DNA of 64,000 bases. Origin: Poecilobothrus nobilitatus (lineage: Eukaryota; Arthropoda; Insecta; Diptera; Dolichopodidae). The stretch lies in NCBI GenBank assembly GCA_947095535.1, contig OX352773.1:208216093-208280092 (forward strand), written 5' to 3'. A program made the position numbers and the translations under genes. This document shows positions 19,244 to 30,685 of the stretch, in pieces. Below the pieces are notes generated by a model. It ran no database searches. It was not told where the DNA came from and saw only the letters and a program-made list of their open reading frames with translations. The stretch's first letter is position 1. Every line of letters starts with the position of its first letter.

Positions 19244-21164
19244 TTAATCTACAACTGGCAAATAATATTGTACTTCTGCTAATCCTGATTCAGTTTTTAC
19301 TATAGTAAAAACCGACTTTTGTTGGCTCCGAATTGTTAAAGGATCTGTTCCCTCTTGAACGTGAACATGCATTGGTTCATTCAAATCAGACTCATAAGTG
19401 GTTTCCACATTCTCGTCATCCAGTTTTATTTCTTTTATTTCAGTTATATCAGCTTTAATATCATGAACTTCATATTGAATTTCACAAGCATGGTTTTTCA
19501 TATGATTATCAAGATATAATTTTTTCGTAAAACCTTTATCGCAAATATTGCATCTAAAACAAAAAAAAATTGAAATTTTTATTTAAAAAAAAAAAAAAAA
19601 AAATACTTGAATTTTTTAATTCCTGTATGAACAAGTTGATGTACATTAAGAACATGTGAATATGTAAATGATTTGTTACATCTCTGACATCTACAAAAAA
19701 AATTTTAATTAAATTTTTTATTTATCAATATTTGGAAATAAATGATATTTTACTTACTTATATGGCCTTTCTCCTGTGTGTGTTCTGCAAATTTAATATG
19801 TTTAGTTGTTCTATAAAAACTGTTTTAAAATGTTTTACCTTTCATGTTTTCCTCGACTTCCGAAGTCGGAAAATCTTCGATCGCAATATTTACAAGCGTA
19901 CGGCTTTTCACCAGTATGAACTCTCTATAATCAAAAAATAATTCTTCATATAAATTATATTAATTAAATAATTAATAAGTTCTTTACCATATGTCTTTTT
20001 AAATCTGTATCAGCGACAAACGCTTTAGGACAAAGTCTGCAAAAATAGATATTTATTTAAAAAAAAATGCTTTTACCTAATAAATCATTTTTTTAACATA
20101 CTCGCATTGAAATTGTCTCACATTTTCATGTCTTAACATATGGACTCTAAGTGCATTACCATGTTTATATGTATTTCCTAAAAACAAATATTAGAATTAT
20201 AAGATATTTTTTAAAATATGAAATAGTTTATATAAGTATATATATATATGTACCACATAGTTCACAAACAAGTTTTTCAGCTTTTTCAATAAATTCAACT
20301 CTTGAGGTTTTTGTGTTTGATGAATCTTTTTCAATCTTTCTGTTACTTTTAACATTTTTATTGACGATCATACCAGCGGAATGACTATCACTCTTTGGTC
20401 GACCAGCCTTTTTTTTTAATTCTGGGGAATCTGTATACCTTTTGGGTGGTCTTACTCTACTTCTTGTTTTTGTTTTAGTCCTATATGGCTCTATAATTGG
20501 ATCTGGTGATTGAATATTTTTGGCTTGATTTGCAGCTTTCTTTTTCTAAATTTCAAAATTATACGTTTAAAAAGTTTAATATTAAATATTTGTTACCAAA
20601 AATTCTGCCAAATTCGGAAAAATGTCTTCATCAATATCTTCGGTAACATTATTCAGTTGTAAATTTTCATCATATTCATCTTCGGGTATAATTTCAAGTT
20701 TAATATTATGTTTTGTACGAATTTCAGCATCTTTAGTATAACGCTTTTTTGGAGTTAGCAATATAGAATTAGAGTCTATTCTATCATCCGTGTCCCTTCT
20801 TATTTCATCTAAATCATTTATATTTCTATTTGGATCATCAATAAATAAGGATTTCAATATTTGTTGAGAATTTTCACAGTTTGTGCGAAACCTAAAAGCC
20901 GCTAACAAATCTGATAAACATGAACTACATATTTGTTCAGGAAAATTACCGTCTAAACTAAACTGTAATTAAATGTTAAATATGTTTATAATTATTTAAA
21001 CATTTGTTTTATCATAAATTATGAAAACTTACATCAACATTTGTACATTTTACTATTTTTTCGTTTAGTTTGATTCCTGCTTCATCTTCTTCATATATAG
21101 AATGCATTATACCTTCTTGCAAACAAACCAGGCAAACTAAATGCCAATCAACATTTGTTTCCAT
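19244..21164 (-). CDS. ZAD-C2H2 zinc-finger transcription factor
   Basis: Nine exons, all in phase: 21164-21033, 20962-20597, 20545-20254, 20177-20102, 20036-19988, 19924-19839, 19784-19758, 19690-19607, 19553-19244. They give 473 residues. The N-terminus is a zinc-finger-associated domain: C-L-V-C-L near residue 10 and QICSSCLSDLLAAFRF near 55, the two Cys pairs of a ZAD. An acidic linker and a basic AT-hook-like KKAGRPKSD follow. Five C2H2 fingers come next (CELCG..HMLRH, CELCP..HMRVH, CKYCD..HERTH, CQRCN..HQLVH, CNICD..HMKNH) with TGEKPY-type linkers, then an acidic tail. ZAD factors are nuclear DNA-binding proteins expanded in insects, and the ZAD dimerises. Target and orthologue are unknown. 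Exon 7 is only 27 nt. Borders may be off by a base or two, but phases agree throughout. Confidence 0.9.
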
Positions 21165-22923
21165 ATTTGTTTATGCTAAATGTTTATTGTTATTTAAAAG
21201 ATTTATTTTTTTATAAATTTTAGAATTTCCTCCGCCTTTTACCTTTTTTTTTGCTAAACAACAAATTTGACATTTGACAATATGTTCATATCTTTTTTAA
21301 ATGTTAGTATTGTGACAGCGTTAGCCCAAATAAAAAAATTTAGTAAATTTACTGCAATCAATTAAGATTAACAAAAAAAATTGATATGAATTAACACAAC
21401 ACACCGAAAAAGTCCTAAAAAAATGACGATTTTATATTTTTATCTAATGTATACTTTAATTATCATTTAATATTAATATTTATAAAATAATCTTTTTTTT
21501 CAATGTACATACTCCATACATTAAGCCATGCTTAAATAAATAAAAAACCTTGGAATAAAATTGTGTATTTTTTATTTTGTGTAGTTTATGGTGCAAATAA
21601 AGAATTCTGATTGCCTAAAAATATTTTCAAAATCTTTGAACATGCGAAGAAATCTAGAGGTAAAATTTTAAGTTTTCTTATATAGTAGATATATTTGAAT
21701 TTAATTTTTAAGAAATAAAAATATATAATTTCTGCTCAATTGATTAGTATAGACCCGAACCAATATAATTATTAAAAACGTTTTCACTTTTCATGTTGAT
21801 TACGTACCTACATACATATGTATACATGTATTTTCATATTTTTTAATTTACGTATACATACATATATATGTATATAATTATATATACGTTTCTTTCTTAT
21901 TTTTGCTTATTCGTATTTGCTGTACATATATACATATTTATAATTTTATACCCTTCAAATTTATTTAAATTTATTTTACTGTATTTTCCATAAATATAAT
22001 TATAAAATATAACCAGATAACGTTAATAGTTATTTGAACCTACTGGTACTGATATTTTTATTGTATTGAAATTGAGTTAATACGAATCAAATTCAATATC
22101 AAAATTTAGTTGGGTTTAAAATTAAAGGTATGAAAAATCCCATGGAATTACGATGGAAATAATTGAATAAACATTTTTGTTTTTGATATGAATTTTTGTT
22201 ACGTCTTTATTTTTGTAAATTTAGTTTTATCATAAATCGATATTTCATCTTGTCTATGTGCGTTTGGTTTTTATATTTTAAAAAGCGAATTTACTTTTTA
22301 TTTAAAGAAAAAATATTAAAAAATTATATCTAAGTCAATCTCAATTCAGTATTATTTTAGCACGATATATTAATTTTATTCTAGATATTTTCTATTGATC
22401 ATATTATAATATTCTATTGCAGATGATTTTTCCAGAATTCTTCCCGATTTACATTTTTATTTGAAATCTATTGTGTCAATTGCAATTGCTTACAATTCTA
22501 AAAAAAAAAATAATGGCAGAACGGGTTAAAAAAGACACCTTTTTTTCATTTAAAAGAAAAAAATAGTTTTTAATTGCAATAAAATATGAAAATGTAATTT
22601 TACTTAAAAATTATTTTATTTTGTAATATATTTATATTGCTTCTGTTAAAGTTATATATAACTAATAAATAAAACTAAACTAAACTAAAATTATCGTCTA
22701 GCTTTTAGAATTCTACTTATTTTTTTTATTAATCTCTACAATGTGTCATGTTTTAAGTGGCAAATATGTCTGATTTTTTAGCATCAAATGTTTTAATTTT
22801 TTTTTATACTCTTATATATATGTATGTTTATTTATATATTTTAAGTATCATGAAATGTAAGTAAAAACTACCAAAACGACAGTTACATTATTTATAATAT
22901 TGTACAATAATTTAATAAAACTG
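21165..22923. other. Intergenic between the ZAD gene and the Eph 3' end
   Basis: AT-rich non-coding sequence. A possible short coding start (ATG at 21589, about 24 codons ending at a donor-like GAGGTAAAA) has no partner exon that I can find. The part near 22700-22923 is probably the 3' UTR of the minus-strand Eph gene. Confidence 0.5.
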
Positions 22924-25900
22924 CTAAATTATAGTATCAAGTTGTCTAGCTTGATGTAATATTTTCTTCTGATGGCCTACTAATGTTATTCCCATATCGG
23001 ATAATTGTTGAGCAGTTAATCTGGAAATTTGTTGTGCTGTAACTAAATTGGCTTCTTTAAAATGTTGCGAATATCTTGACATTTTTATGCTTTCAAGCCA
23101 TGAATCAGTGCTCATGAATATGTTATGACTTCGTTGGGAATCCATTATGTGTGCACCATCGTTGTCAGGTGAATTTCTTGTTGTTAATAATACTTGGGGT
23201 TGTCTTGCTAAATTATCCAAAGTTGATACTATACTAGCGAATGTTGGACGATGTGTACGCTGTTTCTGCCAGCAATCTAACATTAATTGATACAATGCTT
23301 CTGGGCAGTCCATAGGTGCTGGTAAACGATATCCTTTCTCAATGCTCTTTATAACATCTTGATTTGACCAGTTCCAATACGGTCGTTCTCCATATGACAT
23401 AACCTCCCATAAAACAACACCATACGACCAAACATCTGAAGCTGATGTAAATTTTCTAAAAGCAATTGCTTCAGGTGCAGTCCAACGTACTGGTATCTTC
23501 CCTCCTCTTGTTGTATAAGCATCACTTGCGTTTTCAATTTCTCTTGATAAACCAAAATCAGCAATTTTACATACAAGTTGCGTATTTACCAAAACATTTC
23601 GTGCAGCTAAATCTCTGTGAACATAATTAATATCGCTAAGATATGACATACCACTTGCTACACCTCTTAACATTCCAATCAATTGCAATGTTTGGAATTT
23701 ACCATCATTCGCACGTAAAAATGTATCTAAACTACCATTTTCCATATATTCAGTTATAATCATAACTGGATTTGAACGTGTTACTACACCTTGCAAGTAA
23801 ATTACATTTGGATGGTCAAATTGCCCCATTATTGATGCTTCCGTTAGGAAATCACAACGTGCTTTTTCTGAAGAACCTGGTTTTAATGTCTTAATAGCTA
23901 CATCGATATCTTGGACGAAATTTGGTGGGATTTTAAGGCGACCTCGGCAAACATCCCCAAATTCACCACCCCCAATAATTGCTTCAATTGTTATATAACT
24001 AGCGTCTATTTCTCTTGCAAATTCTCTTATTGCTTGATTTGGATCTTCATATGTATGTGGATCAATGTAACTTCGACTTGTGCCAAATAATGGAGTTGTC
24101 ATATTAGATTGAATTGTTTTTACAATAGGAGTGGTATCCATTGCATGAACTTCATTACTTACATAATCTAAAGGTAATGGAATGTGATTATTTGTTTTCT
24201 TATCAAGCTCATCTTGATTCTTGGACCTTAAAAATAATACTGTTGCAACTATAACTAATACAAGTATAAATACTACTGCAACTGTTGCTCCAGCAACAAT
24301 TCTCATTTGCATGGAATCGTCATAAACTGGACTAACACTTGGATGGGTTTGCGCATATACTATGTTACTGTAAGTACCATAACCATTGACAGTTTTGCAA
24401 CGAACTTGAAAACCGTATTCAGTATTTTCATTTAAATTTTCAATATGGGCTTTTGTGTCTTTTGTATTCAAAGCAGTTTTATTAATTGCATCCAAATCTG
24501 GTTTTGGAAACCATCTTACTTCATAAAATTCAATTGGTGAATCACTATGTAATGGTTTATCCCATATTAGATCAACTTCATTACTTGTTACTGATATTAT
24601 TTTAACATTAAATACTGTACTTAATATGGCTGATTCGGTGGTAAAAATTATTTCAGCATATTCAGTTTTGATTTGATTATCTTCAGGATTATTTTTATCA
24701 TTTTTATTATTGTTTGCGTTGTTAAAAGTACCACTATACTTATTATTAATACTATGCATTTTATTAATATCATTATTGCTGCCGTTTAAATTAAAGTCGT
24801 CATTTGATGTTTCATTTATACCATCATTATTTTTTATAATATATGATACGCCATTTAAAGAATGAATTTGTATTGTATATGTTGTCACTGGTTCTAAATT
24901 TGTTAATGTTAATTTTGTATCATTAAATGTGTCTGTTGATGGGTTAAGTACAACATTTGAACTACACATAGAGCATTTTACTTTAAAAACAACATCACTA
25001 CGATATTTCATTGATTGTTGATGATGGTCATCTAAATTACGTAAAGGCGCATTCCATGATAATATTGCACTCGTTTGATCGACGAATAACAGTGTTAAAT
25101 TTGTTGGTGCGCCTGGAGGTTTCCAACAAGGTGTATGCTTACCATCACGTGGGTGTCTATAATAATTTGATTGACAGGGACAATAAGCAGAACCAATTTT
25201 AGAAGACTTTGAATTAAGAGGACATGCCGTGCATTTAGGTACTTCAAATGATCGAAAAGTTCCTGCTGGACAAACATTGCATGTTTGTTTTTCTATGTCT
25301 GATTCGAAACCAACTTTGCATCTACAACCGCCAGTTAATATTGTCCATTTTCCATCGCCTTTACACAAATATGTTGGATTTTCATAGGCCTCCGCATTAT
25401 CCACACATGTCCCGTTTTGTTTCTCAATTATTGTTATTTCTCGACCAGTTGGTGTTTCATTAAAACGAGCAAAATTTTCTGTAACACCGGGACATGTTAT
25501 ATAATAAACTTTTACAGCTAATACACTTATACAAGCTCCCTGATCACGGAATGCAAAATATACACCTTTCTTCGTTACAGCTATACTTTTCACTTCTGTA
25601 TTGATATCAACGTCAGAATTTTGATTAAATCGTCCTTCACCTGCCGCGATTCGTGCTATTAATTTATAACTTTCGGGCTGCCAAGGTGGAGGTTCACGAG
25701 TTGCTGCGTCAAATTCATAAAAAAGTAAGCTGAATGTTTCTTTACATGATAAAGCATTGCCCGGAAATAATGAGCAATCCCTAATTGTAAATTGAATTTC
25801 AATATACAAACGATTTGCAGGACCACGATCAATAAATGGTGACCATAACCAATTATTAACATTATGATAAGCAACATCACATACAACATAACTACGCCAA

Positions 25901-26097
25901 TTTATTCCTTTACCAAAATTTGTAAAAGATTCTTCAACCCATCCTGGTGTTTGTGCTTGTGGCCCATAAGGATATCTAGTCCATTCTAATGTTGCTTCTT
26001 TTGTAGTGTCTAGCAGAACAACTTGATCTGCTATAACATGATTAACAATTTTAATAAATATCCATATATTTAAAAATATCCTAATATAAGTATCCAT
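22924..26097 (-). CDS. Eph: Eph receptor tyrosine kinase
   Basis: A single uninterrupted frame of 1057 residues. Order: signal peptide (1-23); ephrin-binding domain (about 25-202, with WEESF-like VEESFTNFGKGINWRSY and VCDVA); Cys-rich sushi/EGF-like region (202-324); fibronectin III repeat 1 (328-488) with an Asn-rich insertion at 422-475; repeat 2 (493-585); transmembrane helix (598-624); juxtamembrane tyrosines in SYIDPHTYEDP (Y677, Y683). The kinase (about 701-965) has GGGEFG at 709-714, Lys736 in VAIKTLK, HRDLAARN at 827, DFG at 847 and activation-loop Y861. A SAM domain spans 995-1055. All catalytic residues are present, so an active receptor is expected. It binds membrane ephrins and guides axons and sorts cells. 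Length is normal for the family. No intron interrupts the frame, unlike other long genes here. The start is the only ATG giving a signal peptide. Confidence 0.97.
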   Translation of the reverse strand: MDTYIRIFLNIWIFIKIVNHVIADQVVLLDTTKEATLEWTRYPYGPQAQTPGWVEESFTNFGKGINWRSYVVCDVAYHNVNNWLWSPFIDRGPANRLYIEIQFTIRDCSLFPGNALSCKETFSLLFYEFDAATREPPPWQPESYKLIARIAAGEGRFNQNSDVDINTEVKSIAVTKKGVYFAFRDQGACISVLAVKVYYITCPGVTENFARFNETPTGREITIIEKQNGTCVDNAEAYENPTYLCKGDGKWTILTGGCRCKVGFESDIEKQTCNVCPAGTFRSFEVPKCTACPLNSKSSKIGSAYCPCQSNYYRHPRDGKHTPCWKPPGAPTNLTLLFVDQTSAILSWNAPLRNLDDHHQQSMKYRSDVVFKVKCSMCSSNVVLNPSTDTFNDTKLTLTNLEPVTTYTIQIHSLNGVSYIIKNNDGINETSNDDFNLNGSNNDINKMHSINNKYSGTFNNANNNKNDKNNPEDNQIKTEYAEIIFTTESAILSTVFNVKIISVTSNEVDLIWDKPLHSDSPIEFYEVRWFPKPDLDAINKTALNTKDTKAHIENLNENTEYGFQVRCKTVNGYGTYSNIVYAQTHPSVSPVYDDSMQMRIVAGATVAVVFILVLVIVATVLFLRSKNQDELDKKTNNHIPLPLDYVSNEVHAMDTTPIVKTIQSNMTTPLFGTSRSYIDPHTYEDPNQAIREFAREIDASYITIEAIIGGGEFGDVCRGRLKIPPNFVQDIDVAIKTLKPGSSEKARCDFLTEASIMGQFDHPNVIYLQGVVTRSNPVMIITEYMENGSLDTFLRANDGKFQTLQLIGMLRGVASGMSYLSDINYVHRDLAARNVLVNTQLVCKIADFGLSREIENASDAYTTRGGKIPVRWTAPEAIAFRKFTSASDVWSYGVVLWEVMSYGERPYWNWSNQDVIKSIEKGYRLPAPMDCPEALYQLMLDCWQKQRTHRPTFASIVSTLDNLARQPQVLLTTRNSPDNDGAHIMDSQRSHNIFMSTDSWLESIKMSRYSQHFKEANLVTAQQISRLTAQQLSDMGITLVGHQKKILHQARQLDTII

Positions 26098-28139
26098 TGT
26101 TAAGTGTAAAAAAAATGTGATGAAATTAAATATTTTATTTGTTTTTTATATTTATTTGTATTTATATATCTATATATATATATTAATTTTTGTATTTTCT
26201 TTTAATTTGGAGTTATATAATTGTTAACGAAGACTATAGCTATTTCAGTACATCCATATCATTTTATTTTGAGTATTAAAAAAATTTTTATTTAATTTTT
26301 GATTTTTTTTTTTATTTAATTTATAATTATATTTTTATTTAAATATAACCTTAACCATATTATATTTTGTCTATTTTTTAGAATTTTGTCTTTAAATCTG
26401 TATATTTTTTTTAAATATTTTGATTGCTTCATGATTTCTTATTCTTATTAAAATATCTGCGTTGTGTTTTTGTTGTATATTGTATGAACATTTTGATTTT
26501 CTTTTGCTTTAAATGTTTTTTTTTTATTTCGTTTATGTTATTAAAATTTATGATTATTTAAATATGCAATATTACCTAAATACAATTAAAAACAATTCTG
26601 CCAAAGACAGAAAAATGTTAACAAAACTTATTTTGAATTTTTTCTATTCTTTTTTAATCTTTTACAAGTTTATAAATTAAAGTTTAAAGAAATCACTTTT
26701 TATATAAAAAAAAAAAAATTATGATATACCCAAAGTCAATAAAATGACACCTTTAACATGCATCACATACAATATAAAAATCATTAGCCCGGCGTTTAAT
26801 TTCTTTTTTTATAAAAGATAGGTACAAGAAAAAAAATTATTTATACATAATTACAAAGAATTTTTTAAAATTATCATTTATCTTTTTCGTTTTTAAAATA
26901 ATTATTATATATACATATATGTATATCTGAATATTTTATTTTTTTTATTTATTATTTTTAATAAAATGGTGTTTTGTTTTCAATTTTTTTTATTTAATAA
27001 TTTAATTCCTTTAATGCATTCATTTTGATTTTTCTCAAATAAAATTCACAGAATTATTTCTTTAAAAACTTTTTGGCAATTTTTAACACAAGTTCATCAT
27101 CATCTTCTTGAAAAACCAATTATGTTTTCCAAATTTTTCTTTTTGTTTTTTTTTTTTCTTTTTGCTTTAACTCCAGCAGATGAATGCACAGCCACTTACA
27201 AGTTTTTTGTTTATATGGAATTCTATTATAATATCTAATATTTTCATTTTTTTAAATAAATATTCTTTTAAAATATTATAAATTTAAATAAACTTTTATA
27301 TTATATATTAAAACTTTTTTTTATATTTTTTGTAAAAGGATGTATTATTAAAAGGACAAACGCCATTTCTTTTTTTCTTTAAAAAGAAATCACTAGATAC
27401 TTTCAAAAATTGTTGTATATCTATACAATTGCATATCTTTACATATGTATGCAAAGAAATACATAATTCTTTTATTTTATGTTAAACAGAACGATTCGTG
27501 ATTTTCATTCACAATTAGTTCATTTCCAACGCAGTGAAAATTTGATTAGATTCTAAAAATACATAAAAAAATTAATTATAAATAAAAATGTTGCTAAATT
27601 ATTATTTTTTAAAGTATGTAATATTTTTTAATACATAAAAAATATTTGTAATAAATACAAAAACTGAGATTTTAAACTCAGTTCGAACTGTTTTAACAAA
27701 TTCATACTTTGTTAAAAACAAATTTTATTTTATTTAATAAGTATTTTTGATTATTCCTTTTTTATAGAAATATTGTACGACAATTCTAAAGTTTTTAAAA
27801 TTAAATTTTAAATATATTTAAAGTTTTAAACATAAAAATATATTTATCTTTTTCAAAGTGAGATTTACTTGTATTGGCTATTAAAATATTAAATTTTAGG
27901 TATGATGAATCTATGTTATGTTAAAAAAATTTATTAATTATAGTTTTTATTCAATTCGTAATTTTAAAAACTGAATATAGATTCCTAATATGAATTCGAT
28001 ATTTTATAATTAATTATTGATATTATTTTAATATTTTGTATACAAATACATAATTTAACATTAATAATTTAACATTAATTTGTTTTTTTTTTATAAAATG
28101 AGAGTATAATTAATTTTTGTTATTAAATTAAAACTTACC
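26098..28139. other. Upstream region of Eph, probably 5' UTR and first intron
   Basis: Very AT-rich, with no coding frame. A strong minus-strand donor, CAG followed by GTAAGT, ends at 28139 (GT at 28138-28137). This points to a non-coding first exon just beyond it and an intron ending somewhere before the Eph start at 26097. Candidate acceptors exist near 27553 and 26168, but I cannot choose between them. Confidence 0.45.
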
Positions 28140-28720
28140 TGTACAAAAACTTTAATGAGTTCTTTGTTTTTTTTTTTGTTAATTGTTTCTTTCTTTTTGT
28201 TACTGTAATGTTCACTTAAGTTTTAATTTAATGTAAACAATAATAACTTTTGTAAATTTAATTTATGTACAATTTGTACTTTATTACCTAAGAATTAATA
28301 ATTTAAAAATTAGTATTATTGAAAAACTTAAAAATATTTTATAACATTTTTTGAATTTATTTGAATTATTTTTTAATTTTAAGCACATATAAAGACATCC
28401 AAGCCGATTGTTAGCATTTTCCTTTTTACGCATGATTTTGTGAAATTTTTTTCGTTTTTTATATTCTCTATATAAACATGCGCAATTAAAATGGAAGCTC
28501 CAACCAGAATGTATCCTATGACTATAAATTGAAATTAATTATTAAACAATTCATGTTTAGCAAAGATACGAACCAACAAAAAATAAAACAAAAACCAGGT
28601 ATAGTAAAGAATAAATGTCAAACGTGTTTCTGTATTTATAAAACATTACAGATTTCAATTTTTAATTATATTAATTTTGTCTTTAATTTTAGAATTAAGT
28701 TAATAATTTAAAGAATAATT
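28140..28720. promoter_or_regulatory. Divergent promoter region, Eph and DDX55
   Basis: About 580 bp lie between the putative Eph leader exon (minus, ending at 28139) and the DDX55 start at 28721 (plus). The two genes diverge, so both promoters should lie here. There are no clear TATA or initiator elements that can be told from the AT background. The 60-codon plus frame at 28529 ends before the DDX55 ATG and has no support. Confidence 0.4.
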
Positions 28721-30685
28721 ATGACAAAAGCTACAAATAAAAGTTGGGAAGAGTTAGTGCCAAAAATATCTACAGAAACTCTGGATGTTATTAAAAATAG
28801 TTTTGGATTTCAAAAAACAACCCCCGTTCAGGTTAAAATAACAAAATAATAAATTATTAAAATTAATTATAAGAAATTTATTGTCTACAAAATATTTTAT
28901 GAATATGTTGTAATTTTCAGGCTGCTACTATTCCGCTTCTAATATCTCGAAAAGATGTTTCAGTTGAAGCGGTTACCGGTTCGGGTAAAACACTTGCTTT
29001 TTTAGTTCCACTATTGGAAATTTTAAAAAGACGTCATTTGGAGGAGAAATGGAAATCATATGAAATAGGAGGATTAATAATTTCGCCAACTAGAGAGTTA
29101 GCTAGTCAAATTCATCATGTTTTAGGAAAATTTTTGGAACATAAACAATTTTCATATATTAAACAACAACTGATTGTTGGTGGAAATAATGTAGATGAAG
29201 ATATAATAAAACTGCAAGAAATAAAACCATTGGTTTTGGTTTGTACACCGGGAAGACTTGAAGATTTGTTACAACGTAAAAATGAATTAAACTTACCTGG
29301 AAGAGTTAAAAGTGTGGTAAAAAGTTGTTTAAGATAAAAGTAGAGATTTGTATAATACTATATTTTAACTTCAGGAATTATTAGTGCTTGACGAGGCTGA
29401 TCGACTTCTTGATTTAGGATTTAGTTCAACATTAAATACCATTTTCAGTTACTTACCGCGGCTAAGACGAACTGGACTTTTTTCTGCAACTCAAACAAAA
29501 GAAGTATCAGATTTGGTTCGTGCAGGTTTAAGAAATCCTGTATTAGTTGTAGTTAAAGAAAAATCATCAATAAATACTCCAATTGGCTTGCAAAATTTTT
29601 ACAAAATTGTTGAACCAGAACAAAAATTTCTAAAACTGCTTGGATTTTTAAAAATTAATAAAGGAAAGAAAATTATGGTTTTTTTCCCTACATGTGCATG
29701 TGTAGAGTATTGGTTAGAAATTTTACCAATATTTTTGAAAAACGTATCAATACTTGGTATTCATGGGAAAATGAAAAACAAACGACAAAAAGTTGTTAAA
29801 AAATTTCGCAATGAATCAAATTGCATTTTACTTTGTACAGATGTACTTGCAAGAGGATTAGATATTTTAGAAATTGATTGGGTAGTACAATGGGATCCAC
29901 CTGCGAGTGCGGCTTCATTTGTACATAGAGTTGGACGAACCGCTCGGCAAGGTAACGAAGGAAAAGCTTTAATTTTTTTACTTCCTTTAGAAGATGCATA
30001 TATAAATTTTTTAAAATTGAATCAGAAAGTAATTTTAGAACCTAATAGTGACGACTATAATTTAGAATTTAAAGAAATTTTAAACAAAATACATAAAAAA
30101 CAAGCTTCTGATAAAGGATTGTTTGATAAAGGAATTAGAGCATTTGTTTCACACGTTCAGGCATATAGAAAACACGAGTGTAATGCAATTTTAAGATTAA
30201 AGGATTTGGATTTAGGAAAAGTTGCTACAAGTTATGGTCTTTTATGCTTACCAAAAATGCCAGAATTGAAAAAAGCTAATTTAACTAATTTTGTAAAGCC
30301 CAGTTTTGAAGTAGACATTAATAAAATAACTTATAAAAATATTCAAAAAGAACAAAACCGCATAGAAAAATTAAAAATTTTTGAACAAAGTGGTTTTTGG
30401 CCAGTCAACGAAAAATTTAAAAAAAAAGTTGAAGCTTGGGAAAATACAAAACAAAGTAAAGAAGAAAAAAAAATGAAGAAAAAAATTAGAAAAGAAAAGA
30501 AAAAATTAAAATTGGAAAGTAGTCTACCAAGCTCTAAAAAGCGAAAACAATGCTATACTGAAGAAGATTTAGCAGAATTGGCCGAAGATATAAAATTATT
30601 TAAAAAATTAAAAAAGAAAAAAATTACAGAAGAGGAATTCGAAGCAAAAATAGGTTTTAATGAAGAAATTGACGACAATCTTTAA
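28721..30685 (+). CDS. DEAD-box RNA helicase, DDX55/Spb4 type
   Basis: Three exons, 28721-28831, 28921-29316 and 29375-30685, encode 605 residues. Helicase motifs: Q-motif region [15 protein letters not shown] (8-37), motif I AVTGSGKT (54-61), PTRELA, GG, TPGR, motif II DEAD (175-178), SAT, motif [10 protein letters not shown], motif [10 protein letters not shown]. After the core, an Spb4-type C-terminal region ([20 protein letters not shown], then [20 protein letters not shown]) separates this family from other DEAD-box proteins. The basic tail is Lys-rich ([15 protein letters not shown]). The family acts in the nucleolus on pre-60S ribosomal particles. Human DDX55 is about 600 residues, so the length fits. 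All ATPase motifs are intact. Introns are 89 and 58 nt; the second lies just before motif II. The fly orthologue is probably CG9630. Confidence 0.95.

Noticed and set aside
21589..21660. Possible first exon MVQIKNSDCLKIF ending at GAGGTAAAA
   Set aside because: No in-phase second exon is recognisable downstream on the plus strand.
22795..22805. T run as a retroposed poly(A) tail of Eph
   Set aside because: Only about nine bases, and such runs are common in this AT-rich sequence, so it does not support a retrocopy.
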